A stretch of 64,000 bases of DNA from Bacteroidia bacterium (GCA_018000995.1 JAGNIU010000013.1:1-64000), one strand, 5' to 3'; positions 23,176-32,994 are shown, counted from the stretch's first letter. The notes: generated from the sequence alone by a model not told the origin. Numbers and translations are program-made.

Positions 23176-25189
23176 AAGGTATAGTGATTATGTAACTTGT
23201 GCCTTGATTTATTGTTGATTTCTGGGTGCAATTTCCTTGTAACTGTTCTATTCTACTTCTAATGTTTTTCAATCCAATACCATCCCCTTCGCCTTGAGTC
23301 GTAGAATTAAAACCAATTCCATCATCCGATAAATTTAAGGAGATATAATCCGCTGTGTAATCCATATTTATATTGAGTTTAGTGGCATTTGCATATTTTA
23401 ATGTATTAGACGCAATTTCTTGTACAATTCTATATAAATAAAGTTCCGTTTTCCTTGTAAAAATCAAATTTTTAAACTCTTCCGAAATACTTAGGTTTAC
23501 TTTAGTTTTATTGTTTGAGGCATTTATCTGCTCCTTTAGATTTTCTATTGCCACTGCTATTCCTCTTGACAAATCATCCGGCATCAAATTATGAGATAAA
23601 CTTCTAAGTTCATTAATACTTTGATCTACTAATTCTGCTACTTCCATCGGATTAACATTAGACTGAGTTAAACGCATTTTCGCTACAGATAATTTTTGCC
23701 CAATACCGTCATGTAGTTCTCGAGCAATCCGGGCTCGTTCTTGCTGTTCTGTTTCAAAAGCAGCATTAGCCACCATCTCCTGATGCTTCAATTCTTGGCG
23801 TGACTTATTGCTCCGGTATATGAGATAAACCACAGTACCTAAACTAAGCAATAAAAAAATGAAAAATAATACTATTTGCTGTCGACGTTTATTAGAATTT
23901 AGAAGTTCAGTTTGACGTAATTGATTTTCATACTTTAATTTTTGGTTCTCACTTTCCTTTTTGTCGGTTTCGTATTTCAATTGTAGCTCAGATGTGATGG
24001 CAAAATTTTCTGAAATAACTAGAGAATCTTTTATGTTATTATATAACTCATTATAACGAAGTGCGGTTCTAAAATCATTTACAGCAAAATAATAATCAGC
24101 TGCAGCTTTATAAATGCTTTTTACAATGTTTTTTTGAATATCACTATGAACGTACTTAAGCACAGTATCCAAATTCATTTTTGCTAACTCCAATTTTTTT
24201 GATTTCGAATAAAGAGTAACTAAATTAACTCCCGCTGAAACATAGCTTTCCGTAATAAACGGATTCATTGAACTCTCCTTTGCTTTCTCGAAATTAACTA
24301 TTGCCTTATCTGCCAAATTAGATGCGTCATAAATTAATCCTAAATGATCATACCCGGTGGCAATCCCTATTTTATTATCTACTTTTTCAAAATTCTCTAA
24401 TGCTGCATATGTATAAAAAAGTGCTGAATCGTATCGGTTTAGTCGGTAGTAGATTAGCCCAAGACCCATATTTGAATAGCTAAGTCCGTTTAAACTATTT
24501 AGCTCCTCCCAAATATGGATCGATTTAAGTTCATACTGTAAAGCTGATTGGTATTTTTTTTGTTCCTTATAAACTACAGAAATGTTATGGCAAACATTAG
24601 CAATTCCAACCTTATCACTTATTTCTTCCTTAATTTTTAGTGCTTCCAGCAATAATCTTACACCTTCACTAAACCAATTCTTCGAAATGTAGAGGCTTGC
24701 CAAATTCAAACACGCACTCGACAACGGCTTTCTATACTTGTGCTTCTTACAAAGATCAATGGATTGTAGATAATATTTTTGAGCGCTGTCAAATTGCGGA
24801 ACTTCCGAGTAAACATTTCCAATATTACTATATGCTTTAGCAATTCTTAAAGTATCTTTCAGCGAATGCCAAATTTCAATTGAAGAAAGGTACACTTGTA
24901 CAGCTTCTTTAAGTTGACCAAGCATATTATAATTATAAGCAATTGTATTTAAGGCGTGCGCTTCAATCTTCTTTAATTTCTTTTCCCTTGAAAACGCCAA
25001 AGCTTTTTTTCCCGTTTCCAATCCCTCTTTGGCATTTTCATTGCCAAGCTCCCAAGCAAGCAAGCAAAGTGTATTTCCTCGAGAGGTGTCGCTTAAATTA
25101 GATGATAAACTTTTTCTTAAACTGTCTATCTGACTTTGTTGAGAAAACAAACTATAACTCAGGAAAATAAATGCTAAAAGTATTCGCAT
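23159..25189 (-). CDS. TPR-containing sensor histidine kinase (HisKA_3 type)
   Basis: A 676-residue kinase. A signal peptide (MRILLAFIFLSYSLFS) and about eight TPR units (residues 30-390) are followed by a coiled coil, a membrane segment (about 435-457) and a NarX-type kinase core: ARELHDGIGQKLSVAK with phospho-acceptor His about 493, then the HATPase motifs EIASNTLKYA, SDDGIGF and GIGLKNIRSR. The TPR region is predicted periplasmic. The partner is the overlapping response regulator. Confidence 0.92.
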   Translation of the reverse strand: MRILLAFIFLSYSLFSQQSQIDSLRKSLSSNLSDTSRGNTLCLLAWELGNENAKEGLETGKKALAFSREKKLKKIEAHALNTIAYNYNMLGQLKEAVQVYLSSIEIWHSLKDTLRIAKAYSNIGNVYSEVPQFDSAQKYYLQSIDLCKKHKYRKPLSSACLNLASLYISKNWFSEGVRLLLEALKIKEEISDKVGIANVCHNISVVYKEQKKYQSALQYELKSIHIWEELNSLNGLSYSNMGLGLIYYRLNRYDSALFYTYAALENFEKVDNKIGIATGYDHLGLIYDASNLADKAIVNFEKAKESSMNPFITESYVSAGVNLVTLYSKSKKLELAKMNLDTVLKYVHSDIQKNIVKSIYKAAADYYFAVNDFRTALRYNELYNNIKDSLVISENFAITSELQLKYETDKKESENQKLKYENQLRQTELLNSNKRRQQIVLFFIFLLLSLGTVVYLIYRSNKSRQELKHQEMVANAAFETEQQERARIARELHDGIGQKLSVAKMRLTQSNVNPMEVAELVDQSINELRSLSHNLMPDDLSRGIAVAIENLKEQINASNNKTKVNLSISEEFKNLIFTRKTELYLYRIVQEIASNTLKYANATKLNINMDYTADYISLNLSDDGIGFNSTTQGEGDGIGLKNIRSRIEQLQGNCTQKSTINQGTSYIITIPYARTN

Positions 25190-25219
25190 GCCTTTTATAA
25201 AGGTAAATATTAACTAATT

Positions 25220-25274
25220 AAAACCAACACCTGAATGTAAAATTCAACATATAAAATACTTGGTGCTAGGTTTT
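25220..25274 (-). terminator. Terminator after the S41 peptidase gene
   Basis: AAAACCAACACC (25220-25231) pairs with GGTGCTAGGTTTT (25262-25274) with small mismatches; an inner stem TGAAT/ATTCA (25232-25236, 25242-25246) extends it. Read on the minus strand it follows the peptidase stop and ends in T-rich sequence. Confidence 0.6.
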
Positions 25275-25279
25275 AAAAC

Positions 25280-26971
25280 TTAAAAACGTTTTCTTGGATT
25301 AAAAGGTTTGTTTGGCTGTTCTATTGTAGTTAAGATACTCTTTGCCTTTCCTTCGGTCGACAACACCTCAATAGCAGCCTGTATATCTCTATCCGCCTTT
25401 ACACTTTGACCGATACGGCCTAATTGAAAATAATAACGTGAGGCTATTTCTTCTTCAATGAATTGCTTTATTTCTGCTTTGTTTTTTACTAAGTCGTCTT
25501 TTTTATCTGCTTTAATTTTAGCACCCAGACTTTCGTATTCAGCTTTAATGTTAGTAAAATATTTTTCGTTCTCAGCTTCTTTTTTTAATTCCTCCATCAC
25601 TAATTCTGTTTCGGTTTTATAGCTGTAATCTTTATCCTTTAAAAAAGCCATAAACTCATCGTAATCTGCATTAGTAATCTGAAACTCTTTTACAGGTGGG
25701 ATTTTTTCATGCTTTAAAACATATTGCGTTGCGTAAGTGAAAATCAGATTCTTGTTTAATAAAGCTAAAGTGATGTTACTTAATTTATGTTCACCTGTTT
25801 TTATATCCGGCAAAATACCTGCTCCATCATATACAATTCTACCACCTTTGGTTTTGAAAGCTGTAATTAAAGAATCAGGCACTTTTTCAACACGTCCTTC
25901 TTCATCTTTATTGCTATAATCTAAAGCTTGCACACAACGGCCGCTGGGGATATAATATTTAGCAACGGTTACTTTTAATTTAGCATTGTACATTAACTCA
26001 CGGGTTTGTTGCACTAACCCTTTTCCATAAGAACGAGAACCAATCAATACTGCTCTGTCTAAATCTTGCAAAGAACCTGCAACAATTTCTGCGGCTGAAG
26101 CAGAATTCTCATCAATTAAAACAACTAATGGAATTTGCGTGTCAATTGGATTATATAACGAAACATAAGTTCTCTCCCAATCCGAAATTTTTCCTTTGGT
26201 ATAAACTACTTCTTTATTTTTATCGATGAAAAAATTCACAATATTTACCGCCTCTTGCAATAATCCGCCGGGATTGCCGCGTAAATCAATTACCAAAGAC
26301 TTACAATTTTTTTCCTTCAATTTTAAAAACGCATCTTTTACCAATACACTACAATTTTCAGTAAAGCTTGTAAGTCTTATATAACCGGTGTTATCGTTAA
26401 GCATGGTTGAATAAGGAACCGCCGGAACTTTTATTTCTTCACGCATTAAACTTATCTCGGCTGGTATTGTTTGTCCGGCATGAATAACTTTTAATTTTAA
26501 TGGTGAACCAGCATTTCCTTTTAAAAGCGGACGAACATCATCCGATTTTTTTCCTTTTACAGATTGGCCGTTCACTTCAACAATTTCATCGCCCGCTCTA
26601 ATGCCTGCGCGGTGAGCAGAGAATCCTTCGTAAGGATCAACAACAATTATTTTTCCTTCAATATCCGTAACTAATGCACCCACTCCACCGTATTCGCCGG
26701 TAGTCATGTACATAAAATCTTCAATATCGTTTTCAGTAATATAATTTGTGTAAGGATCCAAAGATTCCAACATGGCATCAATGGCGGTTTTCATTAATTG
26801 TCCCGGTTTAGTTTCATCCACATAAGATTCGTTAAGAACACGGTATAAGCTTGAGAAAATATCTAAGTTTTTTGATACTTCAAATAAATCGGTTGGGGCA
26901 AAGCTGGCAAAGAATATTGCTACAGAAGCAATAAGTATGATGTATGTTTTTTTATTGAATAGTTTTTTCAT
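25280..26971 (-). CDS. S41 family C-terminal processing peptidase
   Basis: A 563-residue tail-specific protease. An N-terminal membrane anchor (about residues 9-26) precedes a PDZ domain (about 92-165; YGGVGALV, GIRAGDEIVEVNG) and the peptidase fold with IDLRGNPGGLL, ENSASAAEIVAG (catalytic Ser292) and SRSYGKGLVQ (catalytic Lys317). A helical C-terminal extension of about 180 residues follows, as in Bacteroidota homologues. It acts in the periplasm on misfolded or tagged proteins. rnpA lies 46 bp upstream in the same direction. Confidence 0.93.
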   Translation of the reverse strand: MKKLFNKKTYIILIASVAIFFASFAPTDLFEVSKNLDIFSSLYRVLNESYVDETKPGQLMKTAIDAMLESLDPYTNYITENDIEDFMYMTTGEYGGVGALVTDIEGKIIVVDPYEGFSAHRAGIRAGDEIVEVNGQSVKGKKSDDVRPLLKGNAGSPLKLKVIHAGQTIPAEISLMREEIKVPAVPYSTMLNDNTGYIRLTSFTENCSVLVKDAFLKLKEKNCKSLVIDLRGNPGGLLQEAVNIVNFFIDKNKEVVYTKGKISDWERTYVSLYNPIDTQIPLVVLIDENSASAAEIVAGSLQDLDRAVLIGSRSYGKGLVQQTRELMYNAKLKVTVAKYYIPSGRCVQALDYSNKDEEGRVEKVPDSLITAFKTKGGRIVYDGAGILPDIKTGEHKLSNITLALLNKNLIFTYATQYVLKHEKIPPVKEFQITNADYDEFMAFLKDKDYSYKTETELVMEELKKEAENEKYFTNIKAEYESLGAKIKADKKDDLVKNKAEIKQFIEEEIASRYYFQLGRIGQSVKADRDIQAAIEVLSTEGKAKSILTTIEQPNKPFNPRKRF

Positions 26972-27017
26972 TTAAATGCTTGAAATCCTAATTAAAATTA
27001 CGGAATATTTTCGGGTA

Positions 27018-27404
27018 CTAAGCACCACTTATACTAATTTGCTTAGTTAAATTATTCAAAAGTTTTGCAAGTGACTTAAAGATGACGTCATATTCCTCGC
27101 TTTTATTCCCATAATAAAGCCAAGCGATATTTAGTTTGGTTTGTCCAACTAAACCATAAAACTCACCCTTTTGGAGCCGATACCCCTCGCGCATCCGGCG
27201 TTTTAATTTATTGCGGTCGTTAGCATGTTTGAACTTTTTTTTAGGGACCACAAACATGGCTTTTACCTCTGGTTTTGTTTCGGTTTTTTCAGCAAGATAA
27301 ATGAGTTTTATAGGGTAAGCACTAAGGGTTTGTCCCTTTTCGAAGAGCATATCTATTTGCTTTTTACTGCAAAGGCGTTCGTTTTTATGGAAGGTATTAG
27401 CCAG
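27018..27404 (-). CDS. rnpA: RNase P protein component
   Basis: The RNase P protein, recognised by FKHANDRNKLKRRMREGY, the RNR-type RNA-binding helix. The first ATG (27350) yields only 110 residues and begins inside the family's first strand. Upstream in the same frame the conserved N-terminal helix is present: FHKNERLCSKKQID directly before MLFEKG. No ATG, GTG or TTG precedes it before a stop at 27431-27429; CTG at 27404 is the best candidate and gives 128 residues, the usual length. ATA at 27425 is another possibility. The start is therefore uncertain, with the 27350 ATG as fallback. With RNase P RNA it matures tRNA 5' ends. No rpmH lies upstream. Confidence 0.8.
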   Translation of the reverse strand: MANTFHKNERLCSKKQIDMLFEKGQTLSAYPIKLIYLAEKTETKPEVKAMFVVPKKKFKHANDRNKLKRRMREGYRLQKGEFYGLVGQTKLNIAWLYYGNKSEEYDVIFKSLAKLLNNLTKQISISGA

Positions 27405-27507
27405 GCTGAATTTTTTAGTAAATATACATTATAAGAGCGGAAATGACAGAAAGGGTTGTTATTTGAGTTTATTTTTTTACTTTTACACCGAATTAATTTA
27501 AACAACA

Positions 27508-27663
27508 ATGGGAAAAGGCGATAAAAGATCGAAACGCGGAAAAATACACATAGGTAGCTATGGTAGAACACGTCCGAAGAAAAAAGCTGCTAAAAAAGCA
27601 AATGCTGCAGCTAAAAAAGGAAAAGCAGCTCCTAAAAAAGCGGCTAAAAAAGCAGCAAAATAA
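27508..27663 (+). CDS. 30S ribosomal protein THX
   Basis: A 51-residue basic protein: GKGDKRSKRGKIHIGSYG followed by RTRPKKK and a Lys/Ala-rich tail. The Gly-Lys-Gly-Asp-Lys opening and the R-G-K-I-x-x-G-S-Y-G core are those of THX, a small basic peptide bound in the 30S head and common in Bacteroidota and Thermus. The AK-rich C-terminal extension is longer than in Thermus. It is divergent from rnpA and followed by a strong terminator. It is below usual ORF-length cutoffs and easily missed. Confidence 0.88.
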   Translation: MGKGDKRSKRGKIHIGSYGRTRPKKKAAKKANAAAKKGKAAPKKAAKKAAK

Positions 27664-27668
27664 AAATT

Positions 27669-27690
27669 ATCCCGCCCAGGCGGGATTTTT
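27669..27690 (+). terminator. Intrinsic terminator of the THX gene
   Basis: ATCCCGCC (27669-27676) and GGCGGGAT (27679-27686) form a GC-rich stem around CA, followed by a T-run, 5 bp after the THX stop. Confidence 0.92.
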
Positions 27691-27699
27691 TAATTAAAT

Positions 27700-27731
27700 A
27701 AAAAGCCCAATGAAAATTCATAGGGCTTTTT
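27700..27731. terminator. Terminator of the Bax1-I gene
   Basis: AAAAAGCCC (27700-27708) pairs with GGGCTTTTT (27723-27731), with an inner ATGAA/TTCAT stem. Placed just after the minus-strand Bax1-I stop and usable in either direction. Confidence 0.85.
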
Positions 27732-27749
27732 TATTGATAATGTTTTCTA

Positions 27750-28487
27750 TTAATCTCTCTTACCGAACAAACGTAAAAGGTAAAGGAAGATATTGATGAA
27801 ATCTAAATAAAGAGTTAATGCTCCCATGATGCTCATCTTTTTAAATGGAGTACTACCATCATCTTCAGCAGCCATGTTTTTAATTTTCTGAACATCCCAA
27901 GCTGTTAAACCTGTAAAGATTATTACTCCTAAAATACTGGTGATAAAGCCCATCGTGTCGCTTTTCATGAAAATGTTTATTACAGAAGCGATAATAATTC
28001 CAAATAAACCAATCATTAATAAACTTCCCATTTTAGTTAAATCAGTTTTTGTAGTATAACCTGCAATTGCCATAATAGCAAATAAAGCAACTGTACTTAA
28101 AAACACATTTACAATTGAACCTAATGAATATACCATGAAGATGAAACTTAAACTGATGCCGTTCACTGCAGCGTATGCTAAGAACACAGCGATTAATGCA
28201 GGATAAGAAAGTTTATTAAAGCCAAATGACATTAATAACACAAATCCTAATGGTGCAAACATAACCACCCAAGCTAAAGTTGACAATTTATATCCACCAC
28301 CTTCTGCTTCGGTAAACAACATTTGTACTAAACTTGGCACAAAAGCAAAAAGCATTGATGCGATTGTAGTCATTACTAATGCTACCGACATCCAAGCAAA
28401 AACAGAACGCAATAAATTACTTGTAGTAACTACTGATGCATATTCAATTTTGTCGATGTTTGTTCCTCTGAAATTTTGATTTTCCAT
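27750..28487 (-). CDS. Bax inhibitor-1/YccA family membrane protein
   Basis: A 245-residue protein with about seven membrane segments and the Bax1-I ending in which Asp residues follow helix 6 (TGLTAWDVQKIKNMA, then ALTLYLDFINIFLYLLRLFG). Bacterial homologues (YccA, BsYetJ) are membrane proteins linked to pH-dependent calcium leak or FtsH control. The gene is 30 bp downstream of odhB; the gap holds no obvious terminator, so it could share that transcript. Confidence 0.92.
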   Translation of the reverse strand: MENQNFRGTNIDKIEYASVVTTSNLLRSVFAWMSVALVMTTIASMLFAFVPSLVQMLFTEAEGGGYKLSTLAWVVMFAPLGFVLLMSFGFNKLSYPALIAVFLAYAAVNGISLSFIFMVYSLGSIVNVFLSTVALFAIMAIAGYTTKTDLTKMGSLLMIGLFGIIIASVINIFMKSDTMGFITSILGVIIFTGLTAWDVQKIKNMAAEDDGSTPFKKMSIMGALTLYLDFINIFLYLLRLFGKRD

Positions 28488-28517
28488 TTTTATATATTTT
28501 ACAGTTAAATTTAATTA

Positions 28518-29783
28518 TTATAATCCTAATAATATTTCCTCCGGGTTTTTACCACCGAATAACATTTTGCTTGGGTTCTCAAGCATTTCTTTTACTTTCA
28601 CTAAGAAACCAACGCTTTCTTTTCCATCAATAATACGGTGATCGTAACTTAAAGCAATGTACATCATCGGACGAATTTTTACTTCTCCGTTAACAGCCAT
28701 TGGTCGGTCAACTACATTATGCATTCCTAAAATGGCACTCTGTGGTGGATTGATAATTGGTGTACTCATCATACTTCCAAAAACGCCGCCATTAGTAATC
28801 GTAAATGTTCCGCCTTCCATATCGGCAATAGTTAATTTACCATCGCGTGCTTTAATTGCTAATTCTTTTATACCTAATTCTATTTGCGCAAGACTCATTA
28901 ATTCTGCATTTCGTAATACCGGAACCATTAATCCTTTTGGAGCGCTTACCGCAATCCCAATATCACAATACTTGTTGTAAATAATTTCATCTCCGTCAAT
29001 CATTCCATTCACTGCAGGATAATGATATAAGGCTTCAGTAACTGCTTTCGTAAAGAAACTCATGAAACCAATGTTGCTTCCGTAAACTTCTTTAAATTTA
29101 TCTTTGTACTTAGCACGTATAGCGTAAATCGCACTCATATCAACTTCATTAAATGTAGTTAACATGGCTGTTTCGTTTTTCACAGCAACCAAACGTTTAG
29201 CAACTGTTTTACGAAGCGCAGTCATTTTTACTTTATCTTTTTCTCTTCCGCCCTTCCAACTATTTGAAAGCACTTCCTGTACATTTGGTAAACCATTCGA
29301 TAAAGCTGCTAACACATCTTGTTTTGTTATACGACCATCTTTACCGGTTCCATTTATCTGAGCTGATTTTACACCATTCTCATTCATAATTTTTGCTGCA
29401 GAAACGCTCGGCGTTCCTTTTGCATAACTCTCAGATTTTTCAACCACAGGAGTTGCAACGGCAACCTTTTTCTCTTCCTTCTTGGTCACTGAGCTTGTCG
29501 AAGTGTCAACCTTCGTTTCAGTTTTTGGTTTCGCTTCTGGTTTAAAAGAAGTATCAATCTTTACTACAACGGCTCCAACCTTTACAGTATCGCCTTCAGC
29601 TGCTAAAACTTCTATCTTTCCGCTTTCTTCAGCGTTTAGCGTTAAAGTTGCTTTATCTGAATCGATCTCGGCAAGAACTTCATCTTTTTCTACAACATCA
29701 CCACTTTTTCTAACCCAGCGCGCAATGGTTACTTCTGTAATCGATTCACCCGGACTTGGTACTTTTAATTCTACAATTGCCAT
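28518..29783 (-). CDS. odhB: 2-oxoglutarate dehydrogenase E2 (dihydrolipoyl succinyltransferase)
   Basis: A 421-residue E2. Lipoyl domain at residues 1-78 with the lipoyl Lys in EIDSDKATL (Lys44), a flexible Lys/Glu/Thr-rich linker (79-115), an E1/E3-binding domain (about 120-160, [20 protein letters not shown]) and the catalytic domain ending in [12 protein letters not shown] with the active-site His. It transfers the succinyl group to CoA in the TCA cycle. The linker residues TSTSSVT (94-100) are encoded by a copy of the GAGCTTGTCGA hairpin repeat on the opposite strand. The gene is 10 bp after odhA, an operon. Confidence 0.95.
   Translation of the reverse strand: MAIVELKVPSPGESITEVTIARWVRKSGDVVEKDEVLAEIDSDKATLTLNAEESGKIEVLAAEGDTVKVGAVVVKIDTSFKPEAKPKTETKVDTSTSSVTKKEEKKVAVATPVVEKSESYAKGTPSVSAAKIMNENGVKSAQINGTGKDGRITKQDVLAALSNGLPNVQEVLSNSWKGGREKDKVKMTALRKTVAKRLVAVKNETAMLTTFNEVDMSAIYAIRAKYKDKFKEVYGSNIGFMSFFTKAVTEALYHYPAVNGMIDGDEIIYNKYCDIGIAVSAPKGLMVPVLRNAELMSLAQIELGIKELAIKARDGKLTIADMEGGTFTITNGGVFGSMMSTPIINPPQSAILGMHNVVDRPMAVNGEVKIRPMMYIALSYDHRIIDGKESVGFLVKVKEMLENPSKMLFGGKNPEEILLGL
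29487..29505 (+). repeat. GAGCTTGTCGA hairpin repeat inside odhB, copy 3
   Basis: CACT, core GAGCTTGTCGA, AGTG; arms perfectly complementary but different in sequence from the CCCT/AGGG copies. The coding strand of odhB reads TCG-ACA-AGC-TCA through the core, giving STSS in the interdomain linker. Confidence 0.85.
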
Positions 29784-29793
29784 AAAATTTATT

Positions 29794-32526
29794 TTATTTC
29801 ACTAATACTTTTGAAAATATTTTACTCATGATCATTTCATTCTCTTCGTTATGACGTTTTGCAAATCCTGTTGCAGGAGATGCTGCATCATCACGACCAA
29901 TATATTTTAAATTCAATGAACGCACAGCATGATCTACATGACGCCAAGCTCCTGCGTTTTCTGTTTCTTCCTGTACCCACATTAAATCTTTTGCCTTACT
30001 ATATTTTTTCAGAATTGCTTCCACTTGTTTGTGAGGGAAAGGATACAACTGTTCGATACGCACAAACGCAACATCATCTGCTCCTTCTTTTTCTCTGCGT
30101 TCAATTAAATCGTAATAAATTTTTCCTGAACAAAATGCAATGCGTGTTACTTTTTTAGAATCTGCCTTCACATCATCTAATACTTCTTGGAATCCGCCTT
30201 TTGTGAAATCAGCTAACTTACTTACGCAAGCCGGGTAACGCAATAATTTTTTCGGCGTAAAACAAATTAATGGCTTACGGAAATCATGTTTTAACTGACG
30301 GCGTAGAGCATGAAACTGTTGTGCCGGAGTTGTTGCGTTAATAACGTAAACATTATTATTAGCGCACATTTGTAAAAAGCGCTCCATACGTGCTGATGAA
30401 TGTTCAGGGCCTTGTCCTTCATAACCATGAGGCAATAACATTACCAATCCGTTCATGCGTCGCCATTTATTTTCTGCGGCAACTACATATTGATCAATAA
30501 TAATTTGAGCACCATTAAAGAAATCCCCAAACTGCGCTTCCCAAATCGTTAAAATATTTGGTGCAGCAAAAGCGTATCCATATTCAAAACCTAAAACACC
30601 ATATTCACTTAAGTGAGAATTAAAAATTCTTAATTCACCTTTAGCATCAATATTATTTAATGGCGTGTATTCTTCTTCACTGTCTTCAATTTTTACAACA
30701 GCGTGGCGGTGACTAAATGTTCCTCGTTCCACATCTTGTCCAGTAAAACGAACGTGGTGTCCTTCTTTCATTAAAGAAGCATAACCTAATAATTCACCCA
30801 TGGCCCAATCGTAATTATCGTTGGTGATCATGGCTTTTCTATCTTCAAATACTTTCTGAATTTTATTGAAGAATTTTTTGTCTTTAGGAAGTTCTGTTGT
30901 TTTCTTTGCTAATTCTAGAAATGCTTTTTCATTTATAGAAGTATCAGGAGAAGTTTCAAAATCCTTATCGGTTGCCATTCGTACACCTTTCCAATTTCCT
31001 TCTAAGAAAGAAGTAATTTTCGCAGTAACACTTTTACGCGCTTCATCCAGATAAGTATCTAATTTATTTCTGAATTCCTTTTCTATTTCTTTTGCTTCAG
31101 CAGCTAATTCCGAGCCATCTTCTTCTAATTTCTTAACGTAAATTTCTTTTACATTAGGATGAGCAGCAATTGCTTTATATAAAATAGGTTGTGTAAAACG
31201 TGGCTCATCACCTTCGTTATGTCCGTATTTTCTGTAACACAATACATCAATAAATACATCGCGGTGAAACGTTTGACGGAAATCCATTGCTAATTGTGAA
31301 ATAAAACATAAAGCTTCCACATCATCACCATTCACGTGAAACACGGGTGATAACACTACTTTAGCAATATCTGTACAATAAGTTGATGAACGAGCATCTA
31401 AAAAGTTTGTTGTAAAACCAATTTGATTATTAATTACGAAGTGAATTGTTCCTCCGGTTTTATAACCATCGAGCTGACTCATCTGTAACACCTCATAAAC
31501 AATACCTTGTCCGGCAATAGCAGCATCACCGTGAATTAAAACTGGACAAACTTTTGAATTATCGCCACTATATTGGTTATCAATTTTTGCACGTGAAATT
31601 CCTTCTACAACAGGACTCACAGTTTCTAAGTGAGACGGATTCGGTGTTAAACTAATGTGAACTTTATTCCCATCCTCACTTAATTTATCACTTGAATAAC
31701 CCATGTGATATTTTACATCCCCATCAAATAAGGAATCCTCACTTGGTCTTCCTTCAAATTCCGTGAAAACATCCTTATAGCTTTTTTGCATGATGTTCGT
31801 TAACACATTCAAACGACCACGATGCGCCATTCCAATAACATAATCACCAATGCCTAAATGAGAACCGTGTTCAATAAGAGCGGACATGCCGGGGATTATT
31901 GATTCACCACCTTCTAAAGAAAAACGTTTTTGTCCAACAAATTTGGTATGTAAATAGCTTTCGAAAACAACAGCCTGCGTTAATTTTTTAAGAATAGTAC
32001 GTTTTTCGTTTGTATTGAATGAAGGAGTGTTTTTAGATTTCTCCATGCGTTCTTGAAGCCATTTAACAACTTTTGGCTCACGCATAAACATATACTCAGC
32101 GCCAATACTTCCGCAATACGTTTGCTCTAAATGCGAAATAATATCTTTCAATTTAGCAGAACCTAAACCAATTTCATTTCCTGCTTGGAAAACAGTATCT
32201 AAATCTTTCTCCGATAATCCGAAATTTTCAAGAGCCAAAGTTGGTTCATAAGTACGGCGCTGACGAACCGGATTTGTTTTTGTAAATAGATGTCCGCGCT
32301 GACGATAGCCTGCAATAAGTCCAATTACTTTAAACTCTTTTGCAATGTTCTCAGGAATACCGCCACCACTTGATTTGCTGTCGTAATTAGTGCTGGCAAA
32401 CTCAAATCCTTTAAAAAAATCGCGCCAAGAGGCATCTACTGAATTAGGGTCCTTTACATACTGCTCGAAAAGGCTTTCAATAGCAGTAACATCGCTGGTT
32501 CCTATATATGAAAATTTGTCTGTCAT
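29794..32526 (-). CDS. odhA: 2-oxoglutarate dehydrogenase E1 component
   Basis: A 910-residue thiamine-diphosphate enzyme: N-terminal E2-binding start ([19 protein letters not shown]), [37 protein letters not shown] (cofactor region), [17 protein letters not shown] and the C-terminal [17 protein letters not shown]. It decarboxylates 2-oxoglutarate and passes the succinyl group to the OdhB lipoyl arm. Length is typical for Bacteroidota. E3 (lpd) is not in the window. Confidence 0.97.
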   Translation of the reverse strand: MTDKFSYIGTSDVTAIESLFEQYVKDPNSVDASWRDFFKGFEFASTNYDSKSSGGGIPENIAKEFKVIGLIAGYRQRGHLFTKTNPVRQRRTYEPTLALENFGLSEKDLDTVFQAGNEIGLGSAKLKDIISHLEQTYCGSIGAEYMFMREPKVVKWLQERMEKSKNTPSFNTNEKRTILKKLTQAVVFESYLHTKFVGQKRFSLEGGESIIPGMSALIEHGSHLGIGDYVIGMAHRGRLNVLTNIMQKSYKDVFTEFEGRPSEDSLFDGDVKYHMGYSSDKLSEDGNKVHISLTPNPSHLETVSPVVEGISRAKIDNQYSGDNSKVCPVLIHGDAAIAGQGIVYEVLQMSQLDGYKTGGTIHFVINNQIGFTTNFLDARSSTYCTDIAKVVLSPVFHVNGDDVEALCFISQLAMDFRQTFHRDVFIDVLCYRKYGHNEGDEPRFTQPILYKAIAAHPNVKEIYVKKLEEDGSELAAEAKEIEKEFRNKLDTYLDEARKSVTAKITSFLEGNWKGVRMATDKDFETSPDTSINEKAFLELAKKTTELPKDKKFFNKIQKVFEDRKAMITNDNYDWAMGELLGYASLMKEGHHVRFTGQDVERGTFSHRHAVVKIEDSEEEYTPLNNIDAKGELRIFNSHLSEYGVLGFEYGYAFAAPNILTIWEAQFGDFFNGAQIIIDQYVVAAENKWRRMNGLVMLLPHGYEGQGPEHSSARMERFLQMCANNNVYVINATTPAQQFHALRRQLKHDFRKPLICFTPKKLLRYPACVSKLADFTKGGFQEVLDDVKADSKKVTRIAFCSGKIYYDLIERREKEGADDVAFVRIEQLYPFPHKQVEAILKKYSKAKDLMWVQEETENAGAWRHVDHAVRSLNLKYIGRDDAASPATGFAKRHNEENEMIMSKIFSKVLVK

Positions 32527-32547
32527 AAAGAATCAAAAAGTAAAGCA

Positions 32548-32555
32548 CAAATTTA
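32548..32555 (-). promoter_or_regulatory. -7 promoter box for odhA-odhB
   Basis: TAAATTTG on the minus strand, 21 nt before the odhA ATG at 32526. No clear -33 TTG is seen at the expected spacing. It is back-to-back with the promoter of the SPOR gene. Confidence 0.5.
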
Positions 32556-32577
32556 GCACTTTAATAGGAATTTCTTG

Positions 32578-32585
32578 TATTTTTG
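32578..32585 (+). promoter_or_regulatory. -7 promoter box for the SPOR gene
   Basis: TATTTTTG ends 4 nt before GTG 32590, so transcription would begin at or next to the start codon. The in-frame TTG at 32575 overlaps the box and is therefore an unlikely start. Confidence 0.55.
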
Positions 32586-32589
32586 TAGA

Positions 32590-32988
32590 GTGAATAAAGC
32601 GCTTGTTTTTACATATTTACTGCTTATTTCCTTTATAGGTTTAGCCCAGGAAAACCCAAATACGGGTCAAATGCAAACCGATTTAAAGGTGAAGCAATTA
32701 ATGGATAAAAAAGCCTCTTATAACCGCTTAAATAATGGCGAATATGATGGTTTCCGCATTAAAATTCATTTTGGAGTAGATAGAATTAAAGCGCGTGAAA
32801 TAAAGTCGAAATTTGCTGCTAAATTTCAAGATTATACGCCTTATGAGGATTACGATCAGCCTAATTTTATAATTGTGGTTGGCGATTTCAGAACTAAGTT
32901 AGAAGCTTTTGAAGCCCTTAAAAAAGTACAAATAGAATTCCCCAACAGCTTTATTATTAAAAGCAAAATAAAACCGATGAAGGTTTAA
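32590..32988 (+). CDS. SPOR-like secreted protein
   Basis: A 132-residue protein from GTG 32590. A signal peptide (MNKALVFTYLLLISFIGLAQ) is followed by a linker and a C-terminal domain with two beta-alpha-beta units (FRIKIHFG…EIKSKFAAKF and FIIVVGDFRTKLEAFEALKK), typical of SPOR peptidoglycan-binding domains. These bind denuded glycan strands, often at division sites. The oxidoreductase gene follows after 6 bp. Confidence 0.78.
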   Translation: MNKALVFTYLLLISFIGLAQENPNTGQMQTDLKVKQLMDKKASYNRLNNGEYDGFRIKIHFGVDRIKAREIKSKFAAKFQDYTPYEDYDQPNFIIVVGDFRTKLEAFEALKKVQIEFPNSFIIKSKIKPMKV

Positions 32989-32994
32989 AACGCG

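Noticed and set aside
27353-27571. 72-residue minus-strand ORF across the rnpA upstream region
   Set aside because: It is the shadow of the THX gene and of the rnpA N-terminal region in another frame, with no recognisable domain.
29859-30158. Plus-strand ORF inside odhA
   Set aside because: Antisense shadow of odhA; the strong E1 motifs on the minus strand explain the open frame.
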